Source: Muribaculaceae bacterium
GTDB taxonomy: Bacteria; Bacteroidota; Bacteroidia; Bacteroidales; Muribaculaceae
NCBI GenBank assembly: GCA_017557665.1
Contig: JAFYYI010000092.1
Coordinates: 30,465-94,464 of the forward strand
Reading direction: 5' to 3'
Length of the DNA stretch: 64,000 nt
A model generated the notes under the pieces. That model searched no databases and was not told the DNA's origin. It saw only the letters and a program-made list of their open reading frames with translations. A program made the translations under genes and the position numbers. Shown here one piece after another: positions 52,247 through 61,552 of this stretch (positions within the stretch are counted from its first letter, which is position 1; the number at the start of each line of letters is the position of its first letter).

Positions 52247-53695
52247 ATGAAATTTTTGAAATATATCATGATTGCAGGTCTGCTGATGGTGGGAGCCACC
52301 TCCTGCAATGACTGGATGGACATTCTGCCCGAGAACACCCTGCCCGAGTCGGATGTCGATTACACCAAAACCAGCGAGATGTATATGCCCGTGTCTGGCG
52401 TCTATGCCAAGTTGCGCACCGGTGGCATGCACTGGGTGATTTGGCCCTTGACCATCGTGCGTGATGGCGACGTGTGGAGTGGCCGTGTGGATGACCAGGG
52501 ACTGCTCGTTGACTTCGGCAACTTCAGGTATGATAATTCATTCTGGGGACTGAACGAGATGTGGAACCAGTATTACGGCATGATCAAGGTTGCCAACGGC
52601 GCGCTCATGTCGCTGGATTCCTATGCCGAGCACATCACCAATGACAACGACCGCGCCACCTATCGAGCCTATTGCGGCGAGGTGCGCATCTTGCGCGCCT
52701 ATGCCTACTACAGGCTCACACAAGCCTTTGGCGACGTGACCATCCTGCGAGACAACAACCAGAGCGACCTTACCCGTTCGACCAGGGATGCCGTGGAGCG
52801 CTACATGCTCGAGGACCTGCAGTATGCCATCGAGAACTGTCCCAAGGTGCGTCCCAACGAGGCTTCACACTTTGGCGCTGCCACGGCTTACACTGCCGAG
52901 GCGCTTGCCGCCAAGATTTGCCTGAATCGTGGCGACTATGCCAGGGCCGAGGCTTTGACCGATGACATCATCGGCAGCGGCAAGTTCCAGCTCTACAGCG
53001 ATTTCTACAACCTGTTCAAGATTCCCGGCAAGATGTGTAACGAGAGCCTTTTGGAGTGCCAGTGCACCGACTTCGGTCAGGGCAGTGGTGAAGAGGTTGA
53101 TGCCGACATGTGGTTTGTGTTCCAGGGTCCCGGTAATTTGGGCGGATGGAACTTTGTGGGCATTACCGACAACTTTATCAATTGGGCTGAGGCTCGTGGC
53201 GAGACTATCCGTCTGGAGACTTCGGTACTCGTGGGCGGCACCACCACTCGCTCGGGTGATGAGATCAACATCATGGGTAATGTCAGCAACACCAACACGT
53301 GGAACGGTAAGGCCTACACGCCGACCAACCAGCTGACCCCCGGCCGCACCAAGTATGGCTCGAACAACAACATTCGCATCCTGCGCTATGCCGACGTGCT
53401 GCTCATCAATGCCGAGGCCAAGGTGCGCCAGGGCAAGAATGGCGACCAGCCGTTTAACCAGGTGCGCGGTCGTGCCCAGATGCAAGCAATGACCAACGTG
53501 ACCGTGGAGCAGATTCTTGACGAGCGCCGCATGGAGTTCGTGTGTGAGTGGGGCGAGCGCTACAATGACCTCGTTCGCACTGGCCTTGCTGCCAGCGTGC
53601 TCAGCGGCTGGAACGAGGGCGTGAAGTATTATCCGATTCCCTTGACCCAGTTGCAGACGGTGCCCACACTCAGCAATGAGCCCAAGAACGAATAA
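52247..53695 (+). CDS. SusD/RagB-family nutrient-binding lipoprotein
   Basis: The 482-residue lipoprotein has lipobox GATSC, an N-terminal NDWMDILPENTLPESD segment and the C-terminal RRMEFVCEWGERYNDLVR block of SusD proteins. The start is ATG 52247, which gives a proper signal peptide; an upstream ATG at 52208 adds 13 unrelated residues. It forms the surface lid of the transporter encoded upstream. A strong terminator-like hairpin follows. Confidence 0.93.
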   Translation: MKFLKYIMIAGLLMVGATSCNDWMDILPENTLPESDVDYTKTSEMYMPVSGVYAKLRTGGMHWVIWPLTIVRDGDVWSGRVDDQGLLVDFGNFRYDNSFWGLNEMWNQYYGMIKVANGALMSLDSYAEHITNDNDRATYRAYCGEVRILRAYAYYRLTQAFGDVTILRDNNQSDLTRSTRDAVERYMLEDLQYAIENCPKVRPNEASHFGAATAYTAEALAAKICLNRGDYARAEALTDDIIGSGKFQLYSDFYNLFKIPGKMCNESLLECQCTDFGQGSGEEVDADMWFVFQGPGNLGGWNFVGITDNFINWAEARGETIRLETSVLVGGTTTRSGDEINIMGNVSNTNTWNGKAYTPTNQLTPGRTKYGSNNNIRILRYADVLLINAEAKVRQGKNGDQPFNQVRGRAQMQAMTNVTVEQILDERRMEFVCEWGERYNDLVRTGLAASVLSGWNEGVKYYPIPLTQLQTVPTLSNEPKNE

Positions 53696-53729
53696 GCTGA
53701 CTTTCAGCATCATCTGAACTATCGACTAT

Positions 53730-53770
53730 CAGGCAGGGTGACAGGCCCTAAGGTTCACCCTGCCTGTTTT
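53730..53770 (+). terminator. Strong terminator-like hairpin inside the second glucan locus
   Basis: Twelve perfect pairs (53730-53741 with 53755-53766) around a 13-nt loop, then TTTT. The next gene starts only 17 nt later and no promoter fits between them, so read-through must supply the enzyme genes. It probably lowers enzyme expression relative to susCD. Confidence 0.85.
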
Positions 53771-53787
53771 AATTAAAACATCTCCCG

Positions 53788-55890
53788 ATGAACCGTTTTC
53801 TCGCCATTATAATATTGTGTGCCGCCTTCACGGCTAGTGCCAGCACCGATTCTATTAAGGTTGTCAAGGGCCAAGTGAGCGATTACTATATTCCCGTGGT
53901 CACCAACTATGACGTGACGGGTGTAGTGACCGATGATCAAGGCCGGCCCCTGGAAGGCGCCACCGTCATGTGGCTTTACAGCCCTGCCCACTGCAACACC
54001 GATGGACATGGCCGTTTCTCATTGGTGGCTAGCGACCATGATTCGCTGTTGTGCGTGCACTATCCAGGCAAGGAAATGGTCGTCGTGGCTCGACAAATCG
54101 GGCAGCGACAGGTCAACATCATGTTGCCTGTCAAGACCAGCGGTAGCATGGCCGTGCCACGTCGTGAGGCTCGTGCCACACGTTGGTATGACCCACGTGA
54201 CAACACCACCAGCACCTATTGCAATCCGCTGAATATCAGTTATAACTACGAGCCGTGGAACAACAACACACGACAGGGCGGCTCGTTTCGCTCATCGGCC
54301 GACCCGATGGGACTGGCCTATAAGGGCGAATATTACCTTTTCTCGACCAATCAGGGCGGTTTCCACTATTCGCGCAACTTGAGCGACTGGGATTTCTGCC
54401 AGGCTTCGTTCCAGCGCTATCCTGCCGACGATGACGAGTGTGCCCCCGCGGCTTGGGTCGTGGGCGACACGCTGTTTTACACCGGTTCAACCTATGAGGG
54501 TCTGCCCATTTGGTACAGCACCAATCCCAAGAGGGGACGATGGCGCCGTGCCGTGGAACGCAACACGCTTCCCACATGGGACCCCTATGTGTTCCTCGAC
54601 GATGACGGCAAACTTTACGAATACTACGGCTCGAGCAACGAGTATCCCGTCAAGGGTGTTGAAATCAGCCGCGAAGACTTCACACCCGTCAGCCGCATTC
54701 ATGACCTGGTGCTCTTGCAGCCCGATAAGCACGGCTGGGAGCGATTCGGCATGAACAACGATGACGAGGTGACACTCAAGCCGTTCATGGAAGGCGCTTT
54801 CATGACCAAGCATGACGGCAAATACTATTTCCAATATGGCGCCCCGGGCACCGAGTTCAAGATCTATGCCGACGGGGTCTATGTGGGCGACCACCCGCTG
54901 GGACCGTTCACCTATCAGCAGCACAATCCCATGAGTTACAAGCCTGGGGGCTTTGTACAAGGGGTAGGGCATGGGGGCACCTTTGCCGACCTCAAGGGCA
55001 ACTATTGGCATGTGGGAACGTGCATGCTCTCGCTCAAGTATAAGTTTGAGCGACGCATTGGCTTGTATCCCACTGCGTTCGACAACGATGGCGTGATGTA
55101 TTGCATCACGTCATTCGGCGATTATCCTTGCTGGAATGCCGACCACGATATCAAGAACCCTACCGACCGTTTCACGGGTTGGATGCTGCTCTCCTATGGC
55201 AAGCCCTGCACGGTGTCTAGCTGTGACAGCACATGTACTGCCACAAGCCTCACCGATGAGGACATGCGCACCTATTGGAGTGCGGCTACCGGCAGCAACC
55301 GGGAATGGGTGGAAATGGATTTGGGCAGCCAGTGCGAGGTGCGTGCCCTTCAACTTAATTTCTATGACCGCAAGACAGTGCAGCACAATCGTGCCAACGA
55401 CCTCTACTACCAGTACCGCATCCTTGCCAGCGATAACGGCGAGCAATGGACGTTGGTGGTTGACAAGAGCGACAATGACCGTGATGTGCCGCATGACTAT
55501 ATAGAACTGCGAGAACCCCTCAGCACGCGTTATTTGCGCGTCGAGAACATCCACATGCCCTCGGGCTGTTACTTCTGCCTGAGCGAGCTGCGTGCCTTCG
55601 GCTTGGCTAAGGGAACCTTGCCTGCTACAGTCAAGCGTTTCACGGTTAAGCGGGACAAGGCCGACCTGCGCAATGCCATTATTAGTTGGACTCCCGTCGA
55701 GGGGGCTTACGGCTACAACGTCTATTTCGGCACAGCGCCCGACAAACTCTACCACTGCATCACTGTCAACGGTGCGACGCAATATGACATGCGTGGTCTG
55801 GATTTGGGCACCGACTATTACTTCTGTATCGAGGCACTTGCCGAGACCGGCCGCAGTCCTCTCTCCAAAATCGTCAAAATCAACCATTAA
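53788..55890 (+). CDS. GH43-like protein with discoidin and FnIII domains
   Basis: The 700-residue exported protein has a signal peptide, a carboxypeptidase-regulatory-like domain (about 43-115, GVVTDDQGRPLEGATV), a five-bladed propeller of GH43/GH32-like type (about 140-470; SADPMGLAYKGEYYLF, WDPYVFLDDDGKLYEYYG, FMEGAFMTKHDGKYYF), an F5/8-type discoidin domain (about 485-605) and an FnIII domain (about 615-700). Candidate catalytic acids are the Asp in SADP and the Glu in MEGAF. The substrate is not certain; in this locus it may act on decorations of the glucan or only bind it. Confidence 0.75.
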   Translation: MNRFLAIIILCAAFTASASTDSIKVVKGQVSDYYIPVVTNYDVTGVVTDDQGRPLEGATVMWLYSPAHCNTDGHGRFSLVASDHDSLLCVHYPGKEMVVVARQIGQRQVNIMLPVKTSGSMAVPRREARATRWYDPRDNTTSTYCNPLNISYNYEPWNNNTRQGGSFRSSADPMGLAYKGEYYLFSTNQGGFHYSRNLSDWDFCQASFQRYPADDDECAPAAWVVGDTLFYTGSTYEGLPIWYSTNPKRGRWRRAVERNTLPTWDPYVFLDDDGKLYEYYGSSNEYPVKGVEISREDFTPVSRIHDLVLLQPDKHGWERFGMNNDDEVTLKPFMEGAFMTKHDGKYYFQYGAPGTEFKIYADGVYVGDHPLGPFTYQQHNPMSYKPGGFVQGVGHGGTFADLKGNYWHVGTCMLSLKYKFERRIGLYPTAFDNDGVMYCITSFGDYPCWNADHDIKNPTDRFTGWMLLSYGKPCTVSSCDSTCTATSLTDEDMRTYWSAATGSNREWVEMDLGSQCEVRALQLNFYDRKTVQHNRANDLYYQYRILASDNGEQWTLVVDKSDNDRDVPHDYIELREPLSTRYLRVENIHMPSGCYFCLSELRAFGLAKGTLPATVKRFTVKRDKADLRNAIISWTPVEGAYGYNVYFGTAPDKLYHCITVNGATQYDMRGLDLGTDYYFCIEALAETGRSPLSKIVKINH

Positions 55891-55900
55891 TCAAGGATAT

Positions 55901-57268
55901 ATGAACAAGGTTTATTTTACATATTTCGCTTTTTTCTTCCTGTTGGCCTTCGCCGCCTGCAAGAGCGACGTTAATGCCAATCCCAAGGATTCCACGCCGC
56001 AGGACGCCCAAGTGCGGCCTGCATCGTTCGCCGATGACGATGCCATGTTGGATTATATCGAACGCGTCCATTTCAACTACATGTGGGATGGAGCCGAACC
56101 CACGTCGGGGCTGGCCCGTGAACGCATCCACCTCGACGGGGACTATCCCGAGCATGATCAGGATGTGGTGACCACAGGAGGCAGCGGTTTTGGTATCGCT
56201 GGGCTTGTGGTGGCGATGGAACGCGGCTTTATCTCCCGTGACCAAGGGGTGGAGCGCTTGACCCGCATCGTGGACTTCCTGGAACGGGCCGACCGTTTTC
56301 ATGGGGTGTGGCCCCATTGGATTAATGGCCCGACGGGCAAAGTGAAACCTTTTGGCCAAAAGGACAATGGAGGTGACCTTGTGGAGAGTTGCTTCCTGAT
56401 GCAGGGTCTGTTGTGTGCCCGCCAATACCTCAGCGCCGACAATACTGCCGAGAAGGCGTTGATTGAACGCATCAACGCTCTGTGGAGAGGAATGGAGTTT
56501 GACTGGTATACTCGCGGAGGACAGGATGTCATCTACTGGCACTGGTCGCCTGAGTATGAGTGGGAGATGAATTTCCCGCTCGAGGGCTATAACGAGTGCC
56601 TCATTGTCTATGTCCTGGCTGCTGCATCACCCACCCACAGTGTTCCCACCTCGTGCTATCACAAGGGCTGGGCACGCAGCGGAGGCATCAAGAGCGATGC
56701 GGCCCCCTATGGCTACCCATTGGAGTTGAAACACAACGGTGCGGAACAGACGGGAGGACCCCTGTTCTGGGCCCACTATAGCTGGATTGGCCTGAATCCC
56801 AAGGGCCTGAAAGACCAGTATGCCGACTATTGGAACGTGGTGCGCAACCATGCCATGAGCAATTACCAGTATTGCGTGGATAATCCCAAGAAATATAGCG
56901 GCTATGGCCCCGACTGTTGGGGTTTGACCGCCAGCTACTCGACCGAGGGCTATTCGGCCCATAGTCCTGGAAATGACCTGGGTGTCATCACACCCACCGC
57001 GGCACTCTCTTCATTCCCTTACACCCCCGAGCAGTCGATGGCGGCGCTCAAAGGCTTCTACAACCGTGGCGAGTCGATTTGGGGCAAATATGGCTTCTAT
57101 GATGCTTTCAGCCCCGTAAGCGGATGGACGTTGCCGCGTTATCTGGCTATCGACCAGTGCACGATTACTCCGATGATTGAGAACTACCGTACGGGCTTGC
57201 TCTGGAAACTGTTCATGAGCTGTCCCGAGGTGCAGCAAGGCCTCGACAAACTTGGATTCACTCATTAA
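55901..57268 (+). CDS. GH144-like endo-beta-1,2-glucanase lipoprotein
   Basis: The 455-residue lipoprotein (lipobox AFAAC, Cys20) belongs to the glycoamylase-like (alpha/alpha)6-barrel group that contains GH144. Recognisable blocks are FNYMWDGAEPTSGLARER, TGGSGFGIAGL, FPLEGYNECLIVYVLAA and GPDCWGLTAS. GH144 enzymes cut beta-1,2-glucan (sophoran) internally. The start is ATG 55901, 10 nt after the previous stop. A GH3 gene follows, the pair known for beta-1,2-glucan breakdown in Bacteroides and Chitinophaga. Substrate assignment is by family and context. Confidence 0.82.
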   Translation: MNKVYFTYFAFFFLLAFAACKSDVNANPKDSTPQDAQVRPASFADDDAMLDYIERVHFNYMWDGAEPTSGLARERIHLDGDYPEHDQDVVTTGGSGFGIAGLVVAMERGFISRDQGVERLTRIVDFLERADRFHGVWPHWINGPTGKVKPFGQKDNGGDLVESCFLMQGLLCARQYLSADNTAEKALIERINALWRGMEFDWYTRGGQDVIYWHWSPEYEWEMNFPLEGYNECLIVYVLAAASPTHSVPTSCYHKGWARSGGIKSDAAPYGYPLELKHNGAEQTGGPLFWAHYSWIGLNPKGLKDQYADYWNVVRNHAMSNYQYCVDNPKKYSGYGPDCWGLTASYSTEGYSAHSPGNDLGVITPTAALSSFPYTPEQSMAALKGFYNRGESIWGKYGFYDAFSPVSGWTLPRYLAIDQCTITPMIENYRTGLLWKLFMSCPEVQQGLDKLGFTH

Positions 57269-57309
57269 TCTAATTATTCTAGATTCTCTAGATATTCTAG
57301 ATGATCTAG
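57265..57309 (+). repeat. Five tandem nonanucleotide repeats before the GH3 gene
   Basis: Units in 9-nt register: TTAATCTAA, TTATTCTAG, ATTCTCTAG, ATATTCTAG, ATGATCTAG (core TCTAG). The first unit overlaps the stop codon of the GH144-like gene. This is the same kind of spacer array as in the lysine operon, with a different core. Confidence 0.8.
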
Positions 57310-57347
57310 CCCACAATAGCAACTTACAACTAAAAACCAATATAATT

Positions 57348-59621
57348 ATGACGAGAATTAAAAGTATTGTTTTTATCGTGGCTGTGGCATTGACTGCCTT
57401 GACAGCCCAAGCGGTTGACCAGGTTAAGATGAACCAGTTCATTGACGATTTGATGGGCAAAATGACCCTGCAAGAGAAAATCGGGCAACTCAACCTGCCT
57501 GTCACCGGCGACATCATCACCGGCTCGACGGTCAGCGGCGATGTGGTCGGCAAAATCAAGGCCGGCCAGGTGGGCGGCCTGTTCAACATGAAGGGTGTGC
57601 AGAGCATCCGTGCCTTGCAGGAGGTTGCCGTCAAGCAGAGCCGACTGGGAATTCCCCTGATTTTTGGTATGGACGTGATTCACGGCTATGAGACGGTGTT
57701 TCCCATCCCGTTCGCCATGTCAATGAGTTGGGATATGGACGCCATTCGCAACTCGGCACGCATCGCTTCGGTAGAGGCAACTGCCGACGGCATCTGCTGG
57801 ACGTTCAGTCCCATGGTAGACATCTGCCGCGAGCCGCGTTGGGGACGCATGAGCGAGGGCAACGGCGAGGACCCCTTCCTGGGTTCAGCCATCTGCCGCG
57901 CGATGATTGAGGGTTACCAGGGTGCTGACCTGACCGACAAGACGACCATGATGGCATGTGTGAAACACTTCGCCCTCTACGGAGCCCCTGAGGCTGGCCG
58001 AGACTACAACACGGTGGACATGAGCCGTGTGCGCATGTTCAACGAGTATTTCCCTCCCTACAAGGCTGGCGTGGATGCCGGAGCCGGCAGTTACATGACC
58101 TCGTTCAACGTCATTGACTATATCCCCGCTACGGGCAACCATTGGCTCCTGACCGAGGTGCTGAGAGACAACTGGGGTTTTGACGGCTTTGTTGTGACCG
58201 ACTACACTGCCATCAGCGAGATGATGAATCACGGCATGGGTGACCTGCAGACGGTCTCGGCATTGGCTCTGAAGGCCGGTACCGACATGGACATGGTGGC
58301 CGACGGCTTCCTGGGAACCTTGGAGCAGTCGTTAAGCGAGGGTAAGGTGAGCATGGAAGACATCGACAAGGCATGCCGCCGCATCCTGGAGGCCAAGTAC
58401 AAATTGGGCCTGTTTGAGGACCCCTACCGCTACCTTGACGCCAAGCGTGCCAAGAAGGAAATATATACCGACGAACACCGTGCCGCAGCTCGCAAGTTGG
58501 CCACCGAGACGTTTGTGTTGCTGCAGAACAAAGATGGTGTGTTGCCGCTCAAGCGCACGGGCAAAATCGCCCTTGTGGGACCGCTGGCCAACACGCGCGC
58601 CAACATGCCTGGCACCTGGAGCGTGGCCGCTTCCAGCGACCGCTACAGCACGCTGCTCGAAGCCATGCGCCGCGCCGTGGGCGACAAGGCCGAGGTGATG
58701 TATGCCAAGGGCTGTAACGTGTGCTATGATGCCGAGCTGGAGAAGAACTCAACGATGTTTGGGCGCGAGATGCGCGACAACCGTCCTGTCGACGTGATGC
58801 GCGACGAGGCCCTGCGCATTGCCCAGCAATGTGACGTGATTGTTGCAGCCATGGGCGAACCCAGCGAGATGTCGGGCGAGAGCAGTTCACGCAGCGACTT
58901 GTCCATCCTGGATGCCCAGAAGGACCTCCTCGCCGCACTCAAGGCCACCGGCAAACCTATCGTGCTGCTCAACTTCTCGGGCCGTGCAACCGTGATGGAT
59001 TGGGAGGTGGAGAACATTCCCACCATCCTCAACGTGTGGTTTGGTGGCAGTGAGGCCGCCGATGCCATCTGTGACGTCGTTTTCGGTGACGTGGCCCCCA
59101 GTGGCAAACTCACTGTGACGATGCCCCGCAACGTGGGCCAGATTCCCATTTACTACAACCACCTGAACACAGGCCGTCCCAATCCCCAGTGGTTCACCAA
59201 GTTCACCTCCAACTACCTGGATGTCCCCAACGATCCTCTGTTCCCCTTCGGCTACGGCTTGAGTTATACCACCTTTAACTATAGCCCGCTCACGCTGAGC
59301 AGCAACTCGATGACCATGGGTGGTAACATCACGGCTACAGTCACCGTCACCAACAATGGCAACTGCGAGGGCGCCGAGGTCGTACAGCTTTATATCCGCG
59401 ACATGGTGGGCAGCATCGCCCGCCCCGTGCAGGAGTTGAAAGGCTTTGAGCGCATCAGCCTCAAGCCCGGCGAGAGCCGCACCGTCTCGTTCAAGATTAC
59501 GCCCGACCTGCTCAAGTTCTACAACAAGGACATGAAATACGTCTGCGAGCCGGGCGATTTCGAGGTCATGATAGGACCCAACAGTCGCGACGTCCAGCGC
59601 CTCCCCTTCACGCTGCAGTAA
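57348..59621 (+). CDS. GH3 beta-glucosidase
   Basis: The 757-residue exported enzyme has the complete three-part GH3 layout: (beta/alpha)8 domain with KHFALYG and the nucleophile Asp285 in GFVVTDYTA, an alpha/beta sandwich domain (about 390-600, with GESSSRSDL) and an FnIII-like C-terminal domain. The start is ATG 57348, giving a signal peptide (MTRIKSIVFIVAVALTALTA). It should release glucose from beta-glucan oligosaccharides in the periplasm; next to a GH144-like gene, sophoro-oligosaccharides are the likely substrate. BglX-like broad activity is also possible. Confidence 0.9.
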   Translation: MTRIKSIVFIVAVALTALTAQAVDQVKMNQFIDDLMGKMTLQEKIGQLNLPVTGDIITGSTVSGDVVGKIKAGQVGGLFNMKGVQSIRALQEVAVKQSRLGIPLIFGMDVIHGYETVFPIPFAMSMSWDMDAIRNSARIASVEATADGICWTFSPMVDICREPRWGRMSEGNGEDPFLGSAICRAMIEGYQGADLTDKTTMMACVKHFALYGAPEAGRDYNTVDMSRVRMFNEYFPPYKAGVDAGAGSYMTSFNVIDYIPATGNHWLLTEVLRDNWGFDGFVVTDYTAISEMMNHGMGDLQTVSALALKAGTDMDMVADGFLGTLEQSLSEGKVSMEDIDKACRRILEAKYKLGLFEDPYRYLDAKRAKKEIYTDEHRAAARKLATETFVLLQNKDGVLPLKRTGKIALVGPLANTRANMPGTWSVAASSDRYSTLLEAMRRAVGDKAEVMYAKGCNVCYDAELEKNSTMFGREMRDNRPVDVMRDEALRIAQQCDVIVAAMGEPSEMSGESSSRSDLSILDAQKDLLAALKATGKPIVLLNFSGRATVMDWEVENIPTILNVWFGGSEAADAICDVVFGDVAPSGKLTVTMPRNVGQIPIYYNHLNTGRPNPQWFTKFTSNYLDVPNDPLFPFGYGLSYTTFNYSPLTLSSNSMTMGGNITATVTVTNNGNCEGAEVVQLYIRDMVGSIARPVQELKGFERISLKPGESRTVSFKITPDLLKFYNKDMKYVCEPGDFEVMIGPNSRDVQRLPFTLQ

Positions 59622-59647
59622 TTCGGTAACAGTCAATAAAACAAACA

Positions 59648-59683
59648 AATGAGGAGGAAGACCGTCAAGTCTTCCTCCTCATT
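59648..59683. terminator. Bidirectional terminator after the second glucan locus
   Basis: Fifteen perfect pairs (59648-59662 with 59669-59683) around a 6-nt loop; T-rich sequence lies on the minus-strand side (TTGTTTGTTTTATTG) and a short T run on the plus side. It lies between the GH3 gene and the convergent C10 peptidase gene. Confidence 0.8.
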
Positions 59684-59700
59684 CATCGTTTTCAGTCCTG

Positions 59701-61002
59701 TTAATTCCAATTCCCTTTCAGCAGGTAGTTGATGAGGGCGATGGCATCCGAGATGTTGACGCTGCCATCGGCATTCACGTCAGCATGGTTGTTGTCTTCA
59801 AGATTACCATTCAAGATGATGTTAATGAGCATGGTGCTATCGCTGATATCGACCTTGCCGTCATCATTGACATCACCTGTGAGAGATTCACGATTGGGAT
59901 ACAGCCCCACGTACATCGCCTGCCAGTCATCGTAGGTGTACTGGAGCACGTCGAGCAGGGCGATATCAAAGTAGCCGTTTTCTATTCCGTACCACCCCCA
60001 GTTGACGTGAACGAGTCCATTCTCGTCATAGCCGTCAATGATGAAGTTGTGTCCGGCTAGGATGCCCTCATTGAGGTTGATGTCTTTGGCCGAATAAAAG
60101 ACGGAGTTGCCAGTGGACAGCATGCCATAAATCATCTCCATCCATGTGGGTTCATCATAGCGTGTCCTGGGTACATAATGGGCCGTGTCGTTGTAGTTGA
60201 AGTGCTTGGTGAAAGCCTCGACCAGGCGCTGGTCGTTAGTGCCGCCGCCCAATGAATTCCATGTCGTCTTGGCCGCCACGCCGCAATGATAACACAACTG
60301 GGCGACTGCCATCCCTTGCTCGCGGGTGTATTCGCACTGATAGTCATCAATCATGTTGTCCCAATCATAGGTGGCCTGCCCAAAGTCAACATGAACGGTC
60401 ACGTCGCCCTGGTCGTACGCCACTGTCACCGATTCCTCACCCGTGCCATACTTGGGGAACTTGTAGTAATACATGTACTGGGCCATCGCCAGGGGACCGC
60501 ACCCCACGGCATAGTGACCCATATCGGGTGTGTAGGTGCCATACAGGCTGAGGTCTGAGACATAGGCATCAAACGGACACATGAATTTAAAGGGTTCCCG
60601 TTGGCCCCAGGTGGTGGTCAATAGCGGGGGCACCGAGGTAGGAAAGCGGTTAGGGTCGGGTTTGGTGGTCGCGCGACGAGGTTCATTCAGGAGCATTACC
60701 TTCCTTGTCGCATTCAGCCACCAATTGAACCCGGAATTCCCATCTTTCATATTCAGTGAACCGTTGGGAGAATAGGCCAGGACAGCCGGATGGCTGTCGT
60801 CGCTGGAAACAATGGCAAAACCGCCACCTGCTTGACGATAGAGTGCCATTCCGGGATAATAAGCCACTTGTTCAAGCGGCCGCGAAGACTTGAGGACTCG
60901 GCTTGCAGCCGAACGCATCTGGACATCAGTTCTGACGCCAGCCAGTGCTGATGCTGCCGTCGTGACAGCCAGCACAACAGATAGATACTTAAGTGTTTTC
61001 AT
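59701..61002 (-). CDS. C10 family cysteine peptidase (streptopain-like) with dockerin repeats
   Basis: The 433-residue exported protein has a signal peptide, a propeptide-like region (about 25-115), a C10 peptidase domain with nucleophile Cys168 in HYAVGCGPLAMAQ, His318 in LAGHNFIIDG and the Trp-rich VNWGWYG (about 333-339), and a C-terminal pair of dockerin-like repeats (DVNDDGKVDISDST, DVNADGSVNISDAI). The start is ATG 61002; the frame extends 19 codons upstream but the signal peptide then looks wrong. Such peptidases degrade host or dietary proteins and are secreted as zymogens. The dockerin tail has no scaffold partner in the window. Confidence 0.9.
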   Translation of the reverse strand: MKTLKYLSVVLAVTTAASALAGVRTDVQMRSAASRVLKSSRPLEQVAYYPGMALYRQAGGGFAIVSSDDSHPAVLAYSPNGSLNMKDGNSGFNWWLNATRKVMLLNEPRRATTKPDPNRFPTSVPPLLTTTWGQREPFKFMCPFDAYVSDLSLYGTYTPDMGHYAVGCGPLAMAQYMYYYKFPKYGTGEESVTVAYDQGDVTVHVDFGQATYDWDNMIDDYQCEYTREQGMAVAQLCYHCGVAAKTTWNSLGGGTNDQRLVEAFTKHFNYNDTAHYVPRTRYDEPTWMEMIYGMLSTGNSVFYSAKDINLNEGILAGHNFIIDGYDENGLVHVNWGWYGIENGYFDIALLDVLQYTYDDWQAMYVGLYPNRESLTGDVNDDGKVDISDSTMLINIILNGNLEDNNHADVNADGSVNISDAIALINYLLKGNWN

Positions 61003-61058
61003 AAACAATAATAAAATGCAATTAATAACATGAATAATGGTCGTATAAAGCCCGGCCA

Positions 61059-61066
61059 CAAATATA
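61059..61066 (-). promoter_or_regulatory. -7 element of the C10 peptidase gene
   Basis: On the minus strand TATATTTG, 57 nt before the start codon. The upstream TTTG box is weak. Confidence 0.5.
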
Positions 61067-61201
61067 GCATCTTTTTAATGTTTTGATACATATATTGCAT
61101 TATTTTTCATAGATGTCAAGAAAACACTCGTTCCCGCATCCATTGCCCCAGTAGGAAAAAGGCCATTCCTTTTCCCGACGGGGCCATATCCACTGCTGGT
61201 C

Positions 61202-61381
61202 TCAAGGCTCATATTGCTGGCACCAGTAGTGGAACCACAACAAGAGGACAATGGCCACTGTGCAGAACAGTCTATTCCAAACCGGGATGTCACCAACAAC
61301 CGCAGGCGTCCAGCACACGGCAATCATCAGCGCACCTGCCACAACATGAATAGTTACCATAAAAATCTTGTCTTTGTTCAT
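61202..61381 (-). CDS. Small two-helix membrane protein
   Basis: The 59-residue product (start MNKDKIFMVTIHVVAG) is predicted to have two membrane helices separated by a short loop (WTPAVVGDIPVWNRL) and a short cytoplasmic or periplasmic tail (FHYWCQQYEP). No family is recognised. The gene is placed by hydrophobic pattern only, so it is a tentative call. Confidence 0.45.
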   Translation of the reverse strand: MNKDKIFMVTIHVVAGALMIAVCWTPAVVGDIPVWNRLFCTVAIVLLLWFHYWCQQYEP

Positions 61382-61489
61382 AATCTTAATAATCATTAGT
61401 TCCTAATTTGGCCTTAAAATGTAAAAAAGCCTCCAAAAATTAAAACGGAAACCGATAAAATTTTCATTGGGTTGCTTTTTCAACAAAAA

Positions 61490-61521
61490 TTGGGAAATAC
61501 ACCATAGATTTATTATCTTTG
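61490..61521 (+). promoter_or_regulatory. Promoter of the DUF2779 gene
   Basis: TTG at 61490-61492 and TATCTTTG at 61514-61521, 21 bp apart, 31 nt before the start codon. Confidence 0.7.
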
Positions 61522-61552
61522 CAACTCAATAATTAACCATTTATCATTACCT

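Noticed and set aside
61075..61323. 82-codon minus-strand frame near the small membrane protein
   Set aside because: It overlaps the better two-helix frame 61202-61381 and has no recognisable feature.
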